A stretch of 64,000 nt of DNA from Candidatus Enterococcus leclercqii (GCF_009933135.1 NZ_MAEH01000014.1:310001-374000); one strand, 5' to 3'; counted from the stretch's first letter, positions 23,099-33,228 are shown. A program made the numbers and translations. The notes: generated by a model from the letters alone, not told the origin.

Positions 23099-25906
23099 AT
23101 GCCAAGCGAAGACATTTATGCGGTGGTGGATATCGAGACGACCGGAACCGACCCGAAAAAGGACCGAATCATTCAGTTTGGCTGTGTTTTAATTAAAGAC
23201 GGCCGGATTATCAATCGTTTTGCGACCGATGTCAATCCAGGAAAGAAAATTTCAAAGCAGATCCAAAATTTGACGAAGATTACGAATGCCCGCGTGCAAA
23301 AGGCACCATATTTTGAAGACATTGCGTTTACGATTGCTAATTTATTGGCGGATACTGTTTTTGTGGCGCATAATATTTATTTTGATTATCAGTTTTTAAA
23401 TCATGAGTTTGCTCGTTGCGGTGTACCGGAAATGACGATTCCAGGAATTGATACCGTGGAGCTGGCCCAAATTTTCCTGCCAACAGCGACGAGTTTTCGT
23501 TTGAAAGATCTGGCTGATAGTCTAGGTCTCAGCCATGACAATCCTCATCAGGCAGACAGTGATGCCGAGGTGACCGGAGCATTGTTGCTGTATATCCAAC
23601 AAGTGATGCGCGGGCTGCCGCTAGTTACGATGGAAAAAATTGCACAACTGTCTGGTCAGACGGGTATGCAGACCGGGCAGTTCATTCAAAAAAATGTCGC
23701 AGAAATGCGGAGACAAACCCGACCGCTACCAGAAGATTTGGTAGTTGTGTCAGGAATTGCGCTAAAAAATAAGCAGGTACCGTTGTTTGAAGAGCAGCTA
23801 TATGAAAGCAAGTATCCGAATAAGAAAAAAGGCAAAGAGCAGCTTTTTGACGGACAATTGATTTTTCACAAAGAACAAGCCCGACTAATGAATCTGGTAT
23901 ATCGCCATTTCAGTGGTGAAGAAGCCTTATCAGATGAAACACCTGATCCTAAAAATCTATTCATTGAAGCAGCAACAGGGATGGGGAAAACCATCGGGTA
24001 CTTGTTTCCAACCGGTTTTTTGGCAACGCCAGAGAGTCCTCTGATTGTGAGCACAGCTTCACTTTTACTACAGGACCAGTTAGTTCAAAAGGATTTGCCA
24101 TTGGTAAACAAAGTATTGCCACAGCCCTTTGTCGCTACCGTTATTAAAGGACAACGCCACTATCTCGACTTGGCTCGATTTGCCGTTACCTTGCAGCAAC
24201 CGTCAGCTCAAAAGCAGTATTTACTGTACCAAATGGCGGTTTTAGTTTGGCTGACTAAAACCGAGACCGGTGATTTGGATGAACTGAATCTGATTCGACT
24301 CGATCATCCTTTTTTTAGCGAAACTGGCCATCGTGGCACAGCTTTTTTGGATCACGAGAGTCCGTTTTATGCCCATGACTTTCTGCGCTTTTTACACAAG
24401 CGTATGACCCAGAGCAATCTTTTGATCGTTAACCATGCGTTTTTAGCCAGAGAATCTTTGCGGGAGGAGTTTCAATTACCGAAAAGTCGTTTTTTACTAA
24501 TTGATGAAGCCCATCATCTGCCGGATAACTGTGAAAAAGCCGAGCGGCAGCAAGTGGCGACTTTTGCTTTTCGACGGCAAGTCAGCGGACTGAATGGGGA
24601 AAACGGACTGTTTTCTCAACTTGAAAATTTGTTTGCCCAGCAGCCAGAAATTCTAGCGACAGTGAGGCTTTATCAGCAGGAGCTGGAAGCAATTGTTGAG
24701 ATGCAAGAAGTAGTCATCACTCATCTTTATCAGCTAAAAGCTGAAGAGACACGCTCGGAATTGGTGGTGAGCTTTGATGATCTCCAACAGTTACCATTAG
24801 CAGCACAAAAGTCTCAAAAAAAGTTGCTTCTATACTATCAAGAAGCAGAACAGGTGGCCGAAAAACTACGACAACAAATAAATGCTGTCAACAGCGCTTT
24901 GGTGGTCTCTGAGAAAAAAATGGTGAGAGAATTGTTCGAGCTGTTGCAAGAGGTCACCTTTCAAGGGCAAATCATGACTCGGTGGTTTGAGGAGTGGTCA
25001 GGAGAGCTGGTTCATTGGCTAAAACTCAACAGTAATCAAATCACTGGCGATTTTCAACTGACGGACTTTTCCGCACCACTCTTGCCTCGGACCAAGTGGT
25101 ATGAGCGTTATGAGCGCATCCTGTATATCGGCGGTACTTTAAAAATTGGCGGCAATCGCCATTATTTTCCGGAACGTTTGGGAATTGCGGAGGCACCGGT
25201 AAAGATTATTCAAGCACCTTTTGATTATCCAAAACAGACGCGGGTCATTCTGCCGGATAAAGGAATTTCAGTTAAGCAGCTGACCTCTCAAGAATACGGC
25301 GACTATCTGGCAAAAGCAGTGGAAGAAATCCTGCGGTCGGTGCAAAAACCAGTACTGGTGCTGTTTACCTCCCATGACAGTTTGCAGCGAGTTTATGAGC
25401 GGCTTCATATGAAATTTCTGGCTGAAGGCCGGGAAATTTTAGCGCAAGGTGTAGGCGGTAGTCGGGAGAAACTGTTGCGGCGTTTCAGCCTGTCCAAAGA
25501 CAGCGTCCTATTGGGAGCGGACAGCTTTTGGGAGGGTGTCGATCTTCCAGGAGAGCGGCTGGAAGTTCTGATTGTCACGCGGCTGCCATTTGCGAATCCG
25601 AAACGGCCGTTGACGGCAGCCCGCAATCGGTATTTGCAGTCTCAGGGGATTGATCCGTTTTTTGAAGAAGCGATTCCCCAAGCAGCTTTGAGACTGCGAC
25701 AAGCTTATGGACGCTTGGTACGAGGGAATGACGATCGAGGGGTAATGGTGATCTTGGATCGACGGCTAGTGACGACAAAATACGGACGCAAGTTGGCAAA
25801 AGCATTCCCTCAAAAGGTCCCGCTACAAGAACTTTCTACCGAAGAGACTAAACTCGAATTGGAAGAATTTTTAAAAAATTCGCGAACCGCAGCAAAAGAT
25901 GATTAA
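23099..25906 (+). CDS. dinG: DinG-family 3'-5' exonuclease/helicase-like protein
   Basis: A 935-residue Gram-positive-type DinG: an N-terminal DEDD exonuclease domain (VVDIETTG, HNIYFDYQFL, HQADSDAEV) followed by an XPD-like ATPase core with Walker A EAATGMGKT (about 295), Walker B LLIDEAHHLPD and the C-terminal QAYGRLVRG. It lacks the Fe-S cysteines of E. coli DinG; the Staphylococcus homologue is a nuclease. GAGAGG precedes ATG 23099 by about 10 nt; the ATG at 23045 would overlap the promoter. It starts the dinG-ypmB-aspB-asnS order. Confidence 0.93.
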   Translation: MPSEDIYAVVDIETTGTDPKKDRIIQFGCVLIKDGRIINRFATDVNPGKKISKQIQNLTKITNARVQKAPYFEDIAFTIANLLADTVFVAHNIYFDYQFLNHEFARCGVPEMTIPGIDTVELAQIFLPTATSFRLKDLADSLGLSHDNPHQADSDAEVTGALLLYIQQVMRGLPLVTMEKIAQLSGQTGMQTGQFIQKNVAEMRRQTRPLPEDLVVVSGIALKNKQVPLFEEQLYESKYPNKKKGKEQLFDGQLIFHKEQARLMNLVYRHFSGEEALSDETPDPKNLFIEAATGMGKTIGYLFPTGFLATPESPLIVSTASLLLQDQLVQKDLPLVNKVLPQPFVATVIKGQRHYLDLARFAVTLQQPSAQKQYLLYQMAVLVWLTKTETGDLDELNLIRLDHPFFSETGHRGTAFLDHESPFYAHDFLRFLHKRMTQSNLLIVNHAFLARESLREEFQLPKSRFLLIDEAHHLPDNCEKAERQQVATFAFRRQVSGLNGENGLFSQLENLFAQQPEILATVRLYQQELEAIVEMQEVVITHLYQLKAEETRSELVVSFDDLQQLPLAAQKSQKKLLLYYQEAEQVAEKLRQQINAVNSALVVSEKKMVRELFELLQEVTFQGQIMTRWFEEWSGELVHWLKLNSNQITGDFQLTDFSAPLLPRTKWYERYERILYIGGTLKIGGNRHYFPERLGIAEAPVKIIQAPFDYPKQTRVILPDKGISVKQLTSQEYGDYLAKAVEEILRSVQKPVLVLFTSHDSLQRVYERLHMKFLAEGREILAQGVGGSREKLLRRFSLSKDSVLLGADSFWEGVDLPGERLEVLIVTRLPFANPKRPLTAARNRYLQSQGIDPFFEEAIPQAALRLRQAYGRLVRGNDDRGVMVILDRRLVTTKYGRKLAKAFPQKVPLQELSTEETKLELEEFLKNSRTAAKDD

Positions 25907-25924
25907 ATATGCAAAAAAATCTGT

Positions 25925-25988
25925 TATAATGAAAAAACCATATAAAAGCGTTTGAAGACGTCATACTCAGTATGGAATGTTCGTCTTC
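25925..25988 (+). promoter_or_regulatory. -10 element and leader hairpin before ypmB
   Basis: TATAAT (25925-25930) lies right after dinG, without a good -35. The leader then forms GAAGACG/CGTCTTC (25954-25960 with 25982-25988) containing a nested CATACT-CA-GTATG. No T-run follows. Confidence 0.5.
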
Positions 25989-26021
25989 TACCAGCTGGTT
26001 TGCAAAGTCAGGAGTGACATT

Positions 26022-26525
26022 ATGGAAACAAGCAGCAAAAAAGGACATCGTTTAGAATGGATTCTGTTGGTAGTAACACTGGTGTTGGTATTTGTAATCA
26101 TTGGATTTGTTTCGCTGTTTTACCGTAGCAGCCGACCTTTGGCACAGGCAAAAGACGAAGCAACGACGATGGCTAAAAAATATGCTGATCTGGACACAGT
26201 GGACGAATTTTACTGGTTCACTCGTGAGAAAACCTATTTCAGTCTCTTAGGAAAAGATAAAAATGGTTCAAAAATTGCGGTTATCATGCCGAAAGACGGC
26301 GATAAAATCAAAGTTTTGAATCAAAAAGATGGCATTACCGAGCTGCAGGCACTACAAAAAGCGGCACAAGCATATCCTGATGAACAGGTGATGAAGGCCA
26401 GCCTGGGAATGTTTGACGAAAAACCTGTCTGGGAGGTTACGAGTGAATCTGGAGATGGCGCAGTAAACTTTTTATTGCTGTCTTATGAAGAGGGTAAAGA
26501 AATCAAAAAAATCAGCAATATTTGA
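26022..26525 (+). CDS. ypmB: YpmB-like protein (DUF5590 type), membrane-anchored
   Basis: A 167-residue protein with one N-terminal transmembrane helix (about 11-33) and an extracellular alpha/beta domain of the PepSY-like type (YFSLLGKDKNGSKIAVIMPKDG, then KPVWEVTSESG). The identification rests largely on the B. subtilis gene order dinG-(ypmA)-ypmB-aspB-asnS; ypmA is missing here. AGGAGTGA selects ATG 26022 over 25977. Function is not established. Confidence 0.8.
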   Translation: METSSKKGHRLEWILLVVTLVLVFVIIGFVSLFYRSSRPLAQAKDEATTMAKKYADLDTVDEFYWFTREKTYFSLLGKDKNGSKIAVIMPKDGDKIKVLNQKDGITELQALQKAAQAYPDEQVMKASLGMFDEKPVWEVTSESGDGAVNFLLLSYEEGKEIKKISNI

Positions 26526-26569
26526 TTACGAGTATGTAATCAGTTTTGGACAAATAAAAGGAAGCGGGT

Positions 26570-27766
26570 ATGTATATGAAGTTATCGCAACGGGCACAGA
26601 AATTGGAACCATCTGTCACTTTGGCAGCAGCAGCCAAAGCCAAGCAACTAAAGTCTGAAGGCTACGATGTGTTGAGTTTGACTGTTGGAGAACCGGATTT
26701 TCCAACACCGGTGAACATCCAGGATGCTGCGATTACTTCGATTCGTAGTGGCGAAGCCAGCTACTATACACAAGCCGCTGGTATTCCTGAGTTGCGCCGG
26801 GCAGTCGTTGATTATATGAAAAAATATTATGGAATCGACTATCAGATTGAAGAAACCATCGTAACTGATGGTGCAAAATTTGCGCTTTATGCGTTATTTC
26901 AAACAATTTTGGATGCCGGAGATGAAGTCATCATTCCAGTTCCGTATTGGGTGAGCTATGCTGAGCAGATCAAACTGGCAGAAGGAATTCCAGTTTTTGT
27001 AGAGGCTGCGATGGAAAATGATTTCAAAGTGACTGTTGCGCAGTTGGAAGCTGCCAGAACGAATAAAACAGTAGCCATGCTGTTGAACTCACCATCTAAT
27101 CCGACAGGAATGATTTACACAAAAGATGAATTGCGGGCTATTGGAGAATGGGCGGTAGCAAATGGTATTTTGATTATTGCAGACGATATTTACGGACGGC
27201 TGGTCTACAACGGCAATCATTTCACGCCAATCGCGTCCATAAGTAAAGAAATCCGCAAAAATACATTGGTAATTAACGGTGTTTCCAAAACTTATTCCAT
27301 GACCGGCTGGCGCATTGGCTTTGCCATTGGGAACAAGGAAATCATCGCGGCAATGGCGAAGATCACCTCTCAATCCACAAGCAATCCCACCGCAGCCAGT
27401 CAGTATGCAGCTTTGGAAGCTCTGACAGGCGAGCAGGATTCTGTGGAAGACATGCGCTTGGCTTTTGAAGAACGACTGAACAAGTTGTATCCCTTGGTTG
27501 CGGCGATTCCCGGAGTGAAACTCACCAAACCACAAGGCGCCTTTTATCTCTTCCCTAATGTTAAGGGAACCATGGAACTGTGTGGCTATAGCAAGGTTAC
27601 TACTTTTGTCAATGACTTGTTAGAAGAAGCTCACGTTGCGACGGTTACCGGGGCAGGGTTTGGTGCACCGGAGAATCTGCGTATCAGCTATGCAGCCGAC
27701 TGGCAAACTTTAGAAGAAGCAGTCAAACGAATCAATGCATTTGTTGAAGAAAAACGGATTCGTTAA
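26570..27766 (+). CDS. aspB: Aspartate aminotransferase (class I, PLP-dependent)
   Basis: A 398-residue fold-type I aminotransferase of the Bacillus AspB group, interconverting aspartate and oxaloacetate with glutamate/2-oxoglutarate. SLTVGEPDFPTP at the N-terminus, LNSPSNPTG, and SKTYSMTGWRIG with the PLP lysine at 240 are visible. AAGGA 7 nt before ATG 26570 favours this start over 26576. It supplies aspartate for the downstream asparaginyl-tRNA synthetase pathway context. Confidence 0.94.
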   Translation: MYMKLSQRAQKLEPSVTLAAAAKAKQLKSEGYDVLSLTVGEPDFPTPVNIQDAAITSIRSGEASYYTQAAGIPELRRAVVDYMKKYYGIDYQIEETIVTDGAKFALYALFQTILDAGDEVIIPVPYWVSYAEQIKLAEGIPVFVEAAMENDFKVTVAQLEAARTNKTVAMLLNSPSNPTGMIYTKDELRAIGEWAVANGILIIADDIYGRLVYNGNHFTPIASISKEIRKNTLVINGVSKTYSMTGWRIGFAIGNKEIIAAMAKITSQSTSNPTAASQYAALEALTGEQDSVEDMRLAFEERLNKLYPLVAAIPGVKLTKPQGAFYLFPNVKGTMELCGYSKVTTFVNDLLEEAHVATVTGAGFGAPENLRISYAADWQTLEEAVKRINAFVEEKRIR

Positions 27767-27804
27767 GCTTCTAAGCAACTTTTTTGAAAACCAAGTGGAC
27801 GTAT

Positions 27805-27902
27805 AAGCTGTCTGACTGTTGGCATCTGATCCAAGTGACCTGCATGAGATGATTCATGTTGGTTACGGATTTGAAATCACCAACAGTTAGACAGCTTTTT
27901 TT
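27805..27902 (+). ncRNA. 98-nt rod-like hairpin with terminator T-run between aspB and asnS
   Basis: An 18-bp stem with one G-U pair (27805-27822 with 27880-27897) encloses further stacked helices: GATCC/GGATT, GTGACC/GGTTAC and CATGA/TCATG. Almost the whole segment is paired and it ends in T7. It can terminate aspB, but it is far longer than a normal terminator. It lacks the T-box consensus (AGGGTGGNACCGCG) and antiterminator, so it is not a recognised asnS T-box. Confidence 0.5.
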
Positions 27903-28050
27903 GATTAACAGCCACCTATTTAAGATGCTTAAAATACAAATAACGGGAGACGATTCTTTTGAAAGCTGATAAATAAACGGTTGGTTGTTGAAAAATCCCT
28001 TATAAAAGATTAAAATCAGTTTTGATAACAAAAAGACAGGAGAGACAACT

Positions 28051-29349
28051 GTGGAACAAATTCAAATTATTGATGCAAAAAACCACGTAGGACAAACCGT
28101 TCAGCTCGGTGCCTGGGTTGCCAACAAGCGTTCAAGCGGCAAAATCGCTTTTTTACAGCTGCGGGATGGTACGGCGTATTTTCAAGGAATCGTTGTAAAA
28201 AGCGAAGTTCCAGAAGAAGTGTTCCAATTGGCTAAAAACCTGAATCAAGAAACAGCGGTTTTGATTACCGGTGAGATTCGGGAAGATAGTCGTTCCAAAT
28301 TCGGCTATGAGATTGGAATCAATGGCATTGAAGTGGTGGGAGAAAGTCATGATTACCCTATCACACCGAAAGAACACGGAACGGACTTTTTGATGGATCA
28401 TCGTCATTTGTGGTTGCGTTCTTCGAAACAACATGCAATCATGCAGATTCGAAACGAGTTAATCCGTGCCACCTATGAATTTTTCAACAACCATGGCTTC
28501 ATTAAAATTGATCCGCCGATTTTGACAGGGTCAGCACCAGAGGGAACAACTGATTTGTTCGAGACCAACTACTTCGATCAAAAAGCCTATTTGTCACAAT
28601 CTGGTCAGCTGTACATGGAAGCTGCCGCAATGGCTTTTGGAAAAGTCTTTTCATTCGGACCGACTTTCCGTGCTGAAAAATCCAAGACTCGTCGTCATCT
28701 GATTGAATTTTGGATGATTGAACCAGAAATGGCATTTACACATCAAGAAGAAAGTTTGGAAGTGCAAGAACAGTATGTTGCGTATCTGGTTCAAAGCGTA
28801 CTGGATAACTGTGACTACGCATTACACGTCCTTGGTCGTGACCGAGAAGTTTTGGAAAAATACACCAAGCTGCCTTATCCACGTATTTCATATGATGATG
28901 CTGTAGAACTATTGAAGAAAAATGGTTTTGATGATATTGAGTGGGGGGACGACTTCGGCTCTCCTCATGAAACGTTTATTGCCAATTCCTTTGACCAGCC
29001 GGTATTCATTTTGAATTATCCAAAAGCAATCAAACCGTTTTACATGAAGCCTCATCCAACTAGAGACGACGTTGTGATCTGCGCCGATATGATTGCCCCT
29101 GAAGGCTATGGGGAAATCATCGGTGGCAGTGAACGGGCGACAGATTACGAATACTTATTGGAAGAAATTCAAAAGCACGGCTTAGACGAAAATGAATACT
29201 CTTGGTATTTGGATCTGCGGAAATACGGCTCTGTGCCGCATGCAGGTTTTGGCCTTGGGTTGGAGCGGACAGTAACTTGGCTTGCAGGTATTGAACACGT
29301 CCGAGAAGCTATTCCCTTCCCACGTCTGTTAAACCGGATCTATCCTTAA
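28051..29349 (+). CDS. asnS: Asparaginyl-tRNA synthetase
   Basis: A 432-residue class IIb synthetase charging tRNA-Asn. The N-terminal OB-fold anticodon domain ([28 protein letters not shown]) is followed by the catalytic core with motif 2 [19 protein letters not shown] and motif 3 GFGLGLERT. The start is GTG 28051, with CAGGAGAGAC 7 nt upstream. It lies after aspB as in B. subtilis. The separate terminator downstream shows it ends the cluster. Confidence 0.97.
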   Translation: MEQIQIIDAKNHVGQTVQLGAWVANKRSSGKIAFLQLRDGTAYFQGIVVKSEVPEEVFQLAKNLNQETAVLITGEIREDSRSKFGYEIGINGIEVVGESHDYPITPKEHGTDFLMDHRHLWLRSSKQHAIMQIRNELIRATYEFFNNHGFIKIDPPILTGSAPEGTTDLFETNYFDQKAYLSQSGQLYMEAAAMAFGKVFSFGPTFRAEKSKTRRHLIEFWMIEPEMAFTHQEESLEVQEQYVAYLVQSVLDNCDYALHVLGRDREVLEKYTKLPYPRISYDDAVELLKKNGFDDIEWGDDFGSPHETFIANSFDQPVFILNYPKAIKPFYMKPHPTRDDVVICADMIAPEGYGEIIGGSERATDYEYLLEEIQKHGLDENEYSWYLDLRKYGSVPHAGFGLGLERTVTWLAGIEHVREAIPFPRLLNRIYP

Positions 29350-29366
29350 TAAAATCATAAACTTTG

Positions 29367-29404
29367 AACAGCAATGAGGGTTTCAGTCTCATTGCTGTTT
29401 TTTT
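29367..29404 (+). terminator. Terminator of asnS
   Basis: Perfect 12-bp stem AACAGCAATGAG/CTCATTGCTGTT, 9-nt loop and T7. Confidence 0.92.
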
Positions 29405-29604
29405 ATTTAATGAGTCCCGGATAATTGGCGAATTGGCGGAGAAGCGGTCTTCTGGGGATTTTCTGAAAGGGGCACTTGGCACGGGTGTCATCTTTCAAAG
29501 GGGACAGATAACATAAAAAGGTTGTGAAAAGTTAAAAGGAAAGCGGATTTTTGAAGCGGAGGGCAGCAGAGTCACAGCAAAAAATAATGTTTTCTCAAAC
29601 TTGC

Positions 29605-29633
29605 CGGACAGGGGCAGAGTTTTATTGTATACT
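29605..29633 (+). promoter_or_regulatory. Putative promoter of the epa-like locus
   Basis: CGGACA (29605-29610), a 17-bp spacer and TATACT (29628-29633), 45 bp before the first gene of the polysaccharide locus. The region 29405-29604 contains no gene I can support. Confidence 0.55.
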
Positions 29634-29677
29634 AGGTTGTATTGAAAAGACGCGTATTGCAGGAGTGAAGAAGGGTT

Positions 29678-30838
29678 ATGGAAAAAGTCATTCATCGGAT
29701 CAGCTCATTATTGATTTTGTTTACTATTGGAGTCTCTTACAGTTTCTGGTTATTAGGAATCAATCACAAATTGGTCCAACCTGTTTTCAGCGATTCGGCC
29801 TATTGGTTGGGTGGTCTGATGCTGGTGGTGGTTTTGTTAAACGTCCGAAAGCTTCAAAGAGGCGACTGGGCCTTATTGGCATTGGCAGCAGCGAACGTCC
29901 TATTGAATCTCTATACGGCTGGATATCGGCATGCGGAGACCTTGGACATGTCAATTATTCCAAGTGTGATAGTGCTGTTTGTAATGGCTTGTAAAATGAC
30001 ACCCTTTGATAAGCTTGATCAAGAGTTGTTGTTGTTTATTTCTGTCAGCATTATGGGGCTGAATCTGTTTCGACTCTTTAAACACTTATACAATGCAGAA
30101 TTATTGCATAACTTCTTCACGTTAGATAATTCTTTGAAAGAAATCTGGATCAATGTCAATGTTATCGGTGCAGTTCTTTTGTTCTGTACGATAACTTCCG
30201 CCATAATGATCAAATCACTAGGTATAAAACACAGCGTCATCTTTACTGGCATCCTATATCTTTTGGGGCTGTTGGGGACTTGGGGCTGCCAATCACGCAC
30301 TTCATTTCTAATTTTGTTGGCATTTATGATTTTAGACACATTGTTGCCTAAAAAGATGCTGAGTAAGCGACGTTTTTGGCTCTGGGGATTTTCACTGATT
30401 TTTATTTTGGCACCGATTATTACGTATTGGATTGCCGATTCTGAGACAATCAATGTCTTTACTGGACGTGAAGATATTTGGCGGGCTTTTTTCAATCAGT
30501 GGTTACAAGAACCTCAGGCGATTTTGGCAGGACAGAAGCCGTTTCTTTATGGGCGTCATTTGCTGAGCACCCATAATAGTTATTTATACTTGCTGTGTAA
30601 TTTCGGAATCCTTGGGTATCTCTTCTTGAATTCCGGACTGAGTTATTATATTTTAAAGTTGAAGAACAAAGCAGTAGCACTTACCGACTGTCAAATCAGC
30701 TGTCTAATCGCCTTCTTCCTGGTGTTGGGCTACTGTTTCATGGAAGATAGTCTGATGGTCGTTCAATGGGTGCCGGTCATGTTCAGTTTCTTGGGTTTTG
30801 CGGCAGCTTCTGCCAAACAAAAAAATACAATGATCTGA
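29678..30838 (+). CDS. Polytopic membrane protein, O-antigen ligase/polymerase-like
   Basis: A 386-residue protein with about 10-11 membrane helices and a large loop near residues 250-310 containing GREDIWRAFFNQW and LLSTHNSYLYLL; both are typical of the Wzy/WaaL O-antigen polymerase-ligase superfamily. In this locus it should polymerise or transfer a glycan chain outside the membrane. E. faecalis has a similar protein (EpaQ) at the far end of its epa cluster; here it is first. The ribosome binding site (GAAGAAGGG) is weak. Confidence 0.7.
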   Translation: MEKVIHRISSLLILFTIGVSYSFWLLGINHKLVQPVFSDSAYWLGGLMLVVVLLNVRKLQRGDWALLALAAANVLLNLYTAGYRHAETLDMSIIPSVIVLFVMACKMTPFDKLDQELLLFISVSIMGLNLFRLFKHLYNAELLHNFFTLDNSLKEIWINVNVIGAVLLFCTITSAIMIKSLGIKHSVIFTGILYLLGLLGTWGCQSRTSFLILLAFMILDTLLPKKMLSKRRFWLWGFSLIFILAPIITYWIADSETINVFTGREDIWRAFFNQWLQEPQAILAGQKPFLYGRHLLSTHNSYLYLLCNFGILGYLFLNSGLSYYILKLKNKAVALTDCQISCLIAFFLVLGYCFMEDSLMVVQWVPVMFSFLGFAAASAKQKNTMI

Positions 30839-30874
30839 CGGCAGTCGCCAATTCAGATGTTTAGGACTGTAGTG

Positions 30875-31648
30875 ATGGATAAAATTATTATTAGTATAGT
30901 GACATATAACAGCAAAGATATTTTCTTAACTTTGGATAAGCTGCAAGAAGAACTGATCCCTAGTGGCGCATACGAAGTGGTAATTTATGACAATGGCTCT
31001 GAAGCCGACTATCGGAAAAAACTGGCAACTTATCCTTTTGTCAGACTGATTGAGTCTGGCGAAAATCGGGGATTTGGTTATGGTCACAACCGGGTCTTGC
31101 TGACCGCTGAAAATCGCTATGGGATTATTTGCAACCCAGATATTTTGGTGGCTGAAAAAGATGTTTCACTGATGGTGGATAAAATCAAAGCACAGGACCT
31201 TGCCGCAGTTTGTCCCAAAGTCTTGAATGGGGATGGCAGCACCCAATACCTGGTGCGGCATCGTTTGGCTGTTTTCGATTATTTTCTGCGCTTTGTTTCC
31301 ATTGGCTTTTTGAATCGACTCTTCAATAAACGCTTGGCAGATTTTGAATGTCGTAGTTTGCCAGACGACCAAGACAGTTATATCAAAATGGGTTCTGGCT
31401 GTTTTATGTTGGTGGAACTTGAGAAGTTTAAAGAGATTGGCGGATTTGATGAACGCTTCTTCATGTATTTTGAAGACAATGATTTGTGCCTGCGTTTTGG
31501 CAAGAACGGGGACAAAATTTTATATACTCCGGAAGCCAACGTGACTCATTTGTACGGGAAAGGGGCCCACAAGAGTTTTCGGCTGTTCCGAATCTTCATG
31601 TCATCCATGGGTAAATTTTTTGGAAAATGGGGATGGAGGTTTTTCTAA
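30875..31648 (+). CDS. epaB: Rhamnosyltransferase-like GT2, EpaB type
   Basis: A 257-residue cytoplasmic/peripheral GT2 of the WbbL type. IISIVTYNSKD begins the fold; IICNPDILV holds the metal-binding Asp region; GSGCFMLVELEKFKEIGGFDERFFMYFEDNDLCLR is the conserved acceptor/catalytic segment. It corresponds to E. faecalis EpaB, which adds an early rhamnose on the lipid carrier. AGGA 8 nt before ATG 30875 and the family N-terminus MDKIIISIVTYN decide the start over ATG 30857. Confidence 0.88.
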   Translation: MDKIIISIVTYNSKDIFLTLDKLQEELIPSGAYEVVIYDNGSEADYRKKLATYPFVRLIESGENRGFGYGHNRVLLTAENRYGIICNPDILVAEKDVSLMVDKIKAQDLAAVCPKVLNGDGSTQYLVRHRLAVFDYFLRFVSIGFLNRLFNKRLADFECRSLPDDQDSYIKMGSGCFMLVELEKFKEIGGFDERFFMYFEDNDLCLRFGKNGDKILYTPEANVTHLYGKGAHKSFRLFRIFMSSMGKFFGKWGWRFF

Positions 31649-32479
31649 ATGATGAATCGGCTGTTTATAGTGGTGGTTCTGTACCGGCAACGGTGGCGGG
31701 AGTCACCACTTTTACCTGTTTTAGAAGACTTTTGCCAAAAAGGACAGGGCAGTTTGTTACTCTACGACAACAGCCCACTCCCACAAACAGATCCTTTCTT
31801 TGCTACAAGAGGTGTGCATTATATTCACGACAAGAAAAATGCTGGCTTGGCTGTCGCCTATAATAAAGCAATCGAATTGGCAGGTTCCAAACATGATCGC
31901 TTGTTGCTGTTGGATCAGGATACGCAGTTGACAGCGGCCTATCTGGCGGAAGTACGCTTGTGGCCCTTTGATGAGTCGGTGCCGGTGATTGTCCCAAGAC
32001 TTTTTGCTGATAAACGGCAACTGTCGCCGCTGTTGGCTTCTGGATATATCGGGCGAAAAACACTTCCAGCAACCCCTGGTGAGCATCGAGAACCAGTGAT
32101 GGCCGTAAATTCCGGCTGTGGGATTTCATTGGAATATTTGCGAGGCATTGGCGGATTCAATGAGGCGTTTCCACTAGATTTTTTGGATCATTGGTTTTTC
32201 TTCCGCCTATCTGAGGAAAAAAAAGGTGTTCAAGTCTCACAGGAAAAAATGGCTCATGCGCTTTCTGTATTGAATTATCAAAATATCACAGAGACACGTT
32301 ATCAGTCGATTCTTGCCGGAGAAAGTCTGTTTTATGCCAAATATGACAGAGCAAACAGGAGACGGCATCATCGACAGCTTCTTTTGCGGACAATCAAGCA
32401 GTTTATTCAAGTCAAGGATCGGCAGATTTGGAAAATGACTTGGCAAGAGTATTGGAAGATGAGGAGGGAGCGCAATTGA
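31649..32479 (+). CDS. epaC: Glycosyltransferase GT2, EpaC-like
   Basis: A 276-residue GT2. RLFIVVVLYRQRW, LLLYDNSPLP, KNAGLAVAYNKAIELA and LLLLDQDTQL give the Rossmann-like donor domain with a DxD-like DQDT; VNSGCGISLEYLRGIGGFNEAFPLDFLDHWFFFRL is the acceptor half. Position after EpaB and before EpaD matches the E. faecalis epa order. The gene abuts epaB and overlaps epaD by four bases. Confidence 0.85.
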   Translation: MMNRLFIVVVLYRQRWRESPLLPVLEDFCQKGQGSLLLYDNSPLPQTDPFFATRGVHYIHDKKNAGLAVAYNKAIELAGSKHDRLLLLDQDTQLTAAYLAEVRLWPFDESVPVIVPRLFADKRQLSPLLASGYIGRKTLPATPGEHREPVMAVNSGCGISLEYLRGIGGFNEAFPLDFLDHWFFFRLSEEKKGVQVSQEKMAHALSVLNYQNITETRYQSILAGESLFYAKYDRANRRRHHRQLLLRTIKQFIQVKDRQIWKMTWQEYWKMRRERN

Positions 32480-33183
32480 TATCTGTTTGCATGGCGACGT
32501 ATAATGGCGCCGCCTATTTGCGTGAACAGCTGGATTCGATTTTAGTTCAACTGGAAGAAACAGATGAGCTCATCGTCTCTGATGACGGTTCAACAGATGA
32601 AACGGTGGCGATATTGGCTTCCTATGCTGCCAAAGACCCCCGCATTCAAGTGTTAAAAGGTCCGGGAAAAGGACTGATTAAAAATTTCGAGTATGGCATT
32701 CGGCATACGAGGGGAGAACTGGTCTTTTTGGCGGACCAAGATGATGTTTGGTTGCCGGAAAAAGTTGCCAAGATCAAGGCGGTTTTTGCTGAAAATCCGG
32801 CTGTCGATGTGGTGGTTTCAGATCTGTCTGTTACAGATGAGCAGCTGAAAGTACAACATGCTTCTTACTTTCAATTAAAAAAGGTCAAGACTGGTTTTTG
32901 GCGTAACGTCTGGCGCAATGGGTATATCGGTGCGGGGATGGCCTTTCGCAGTCGGTTAAAAGAAAAAATCTTACCCTTCCCTGATAAAATTCCGATGCAT
33001 GACATGTGGATTGGCTTATTGGCGGGAAACAAGTTGCGTCTGTTACCGGAGTCGCTGACTTTGTATCGGAGACACGGCAATAATTCAAGTGAATTGGCTA
33101 GCAGCACCAGTTTCCGTCAAAAGCTTGTGTGGCGGGGGAATTTATTGATGTCTTTAAGGAGCAGAATCAGAACAAGAAGATAA
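32476..33183 (+). CDS. epaD: Glycosyltransferase GT2, EpaD-like
   Basis: A 235-residue GT2. [32 protein letters not shown] and [14 protein letters not shown] are typical of rhamnan/teichoic GT2 enzymes. The frame is open from 32428, but GAGGAGGGAG lies directly before TTG 32476, which begins the canonical N-terminus; this start overlaps the epaC stop by 4 bp (TTGA). The C-terminus is basic, suggesting membrane association. Confidence 0.85.
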   Translation: MISVCMATYNGAAYLREQLDSILVQLEETDELIVSDDGSTDETVAILASYAAKDPRIQVLKGPGKGLIKNFEYGIRHTRGELVFLADQDDVWLPEKVAKIKAVFAENPAVDVVVSDLSVTDEQLKVQHASYFQLKKVKTGFWRNVWRNGYIGAGMAFRSRLKEKILPFPDKIPMHDMWIGLLAGNKLRLLPESLTLYRRHGNNSSELASSTSFRQKLVWRGNLLMSLRSRIRTRR

Positions 33184-33219
33184 GAGTACAAGTTTTTGGT
33201 TTTTAACTTTGGTCTTTTG

Positions 33220-33228
33220 TGAGATAAT
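33220..33228 (+). promoter_or_regulatory. Internal extended -10 promoter before rmlA
   Basis: TGA-GATAAT, about 95 bp before the rmlA ATG in the 139-bp gap after epaD. It could drive the dTDP-rhamnose genes separately. Confidence 0.45.

Noticed and set aside
23038-23099. LexA control of dinG
   Set aside because: The promoter region contains no CGAACNNNNGTTYG-like box, unlike uvrX.
27767-28050. T-box riboswitch before asnS
   Set aside because: No AGGGTGGNACCGCG box, no specifier-loop arrangement and no antiterminator alternative were found; only a long rod-like hairpin.
29551-29994. 147-residue open frame overlapping the first epa-like gene
   Set aside because: It is a shadow frame of the polymerase/ligase-like gene, which has helices and context; the shadow has neither.
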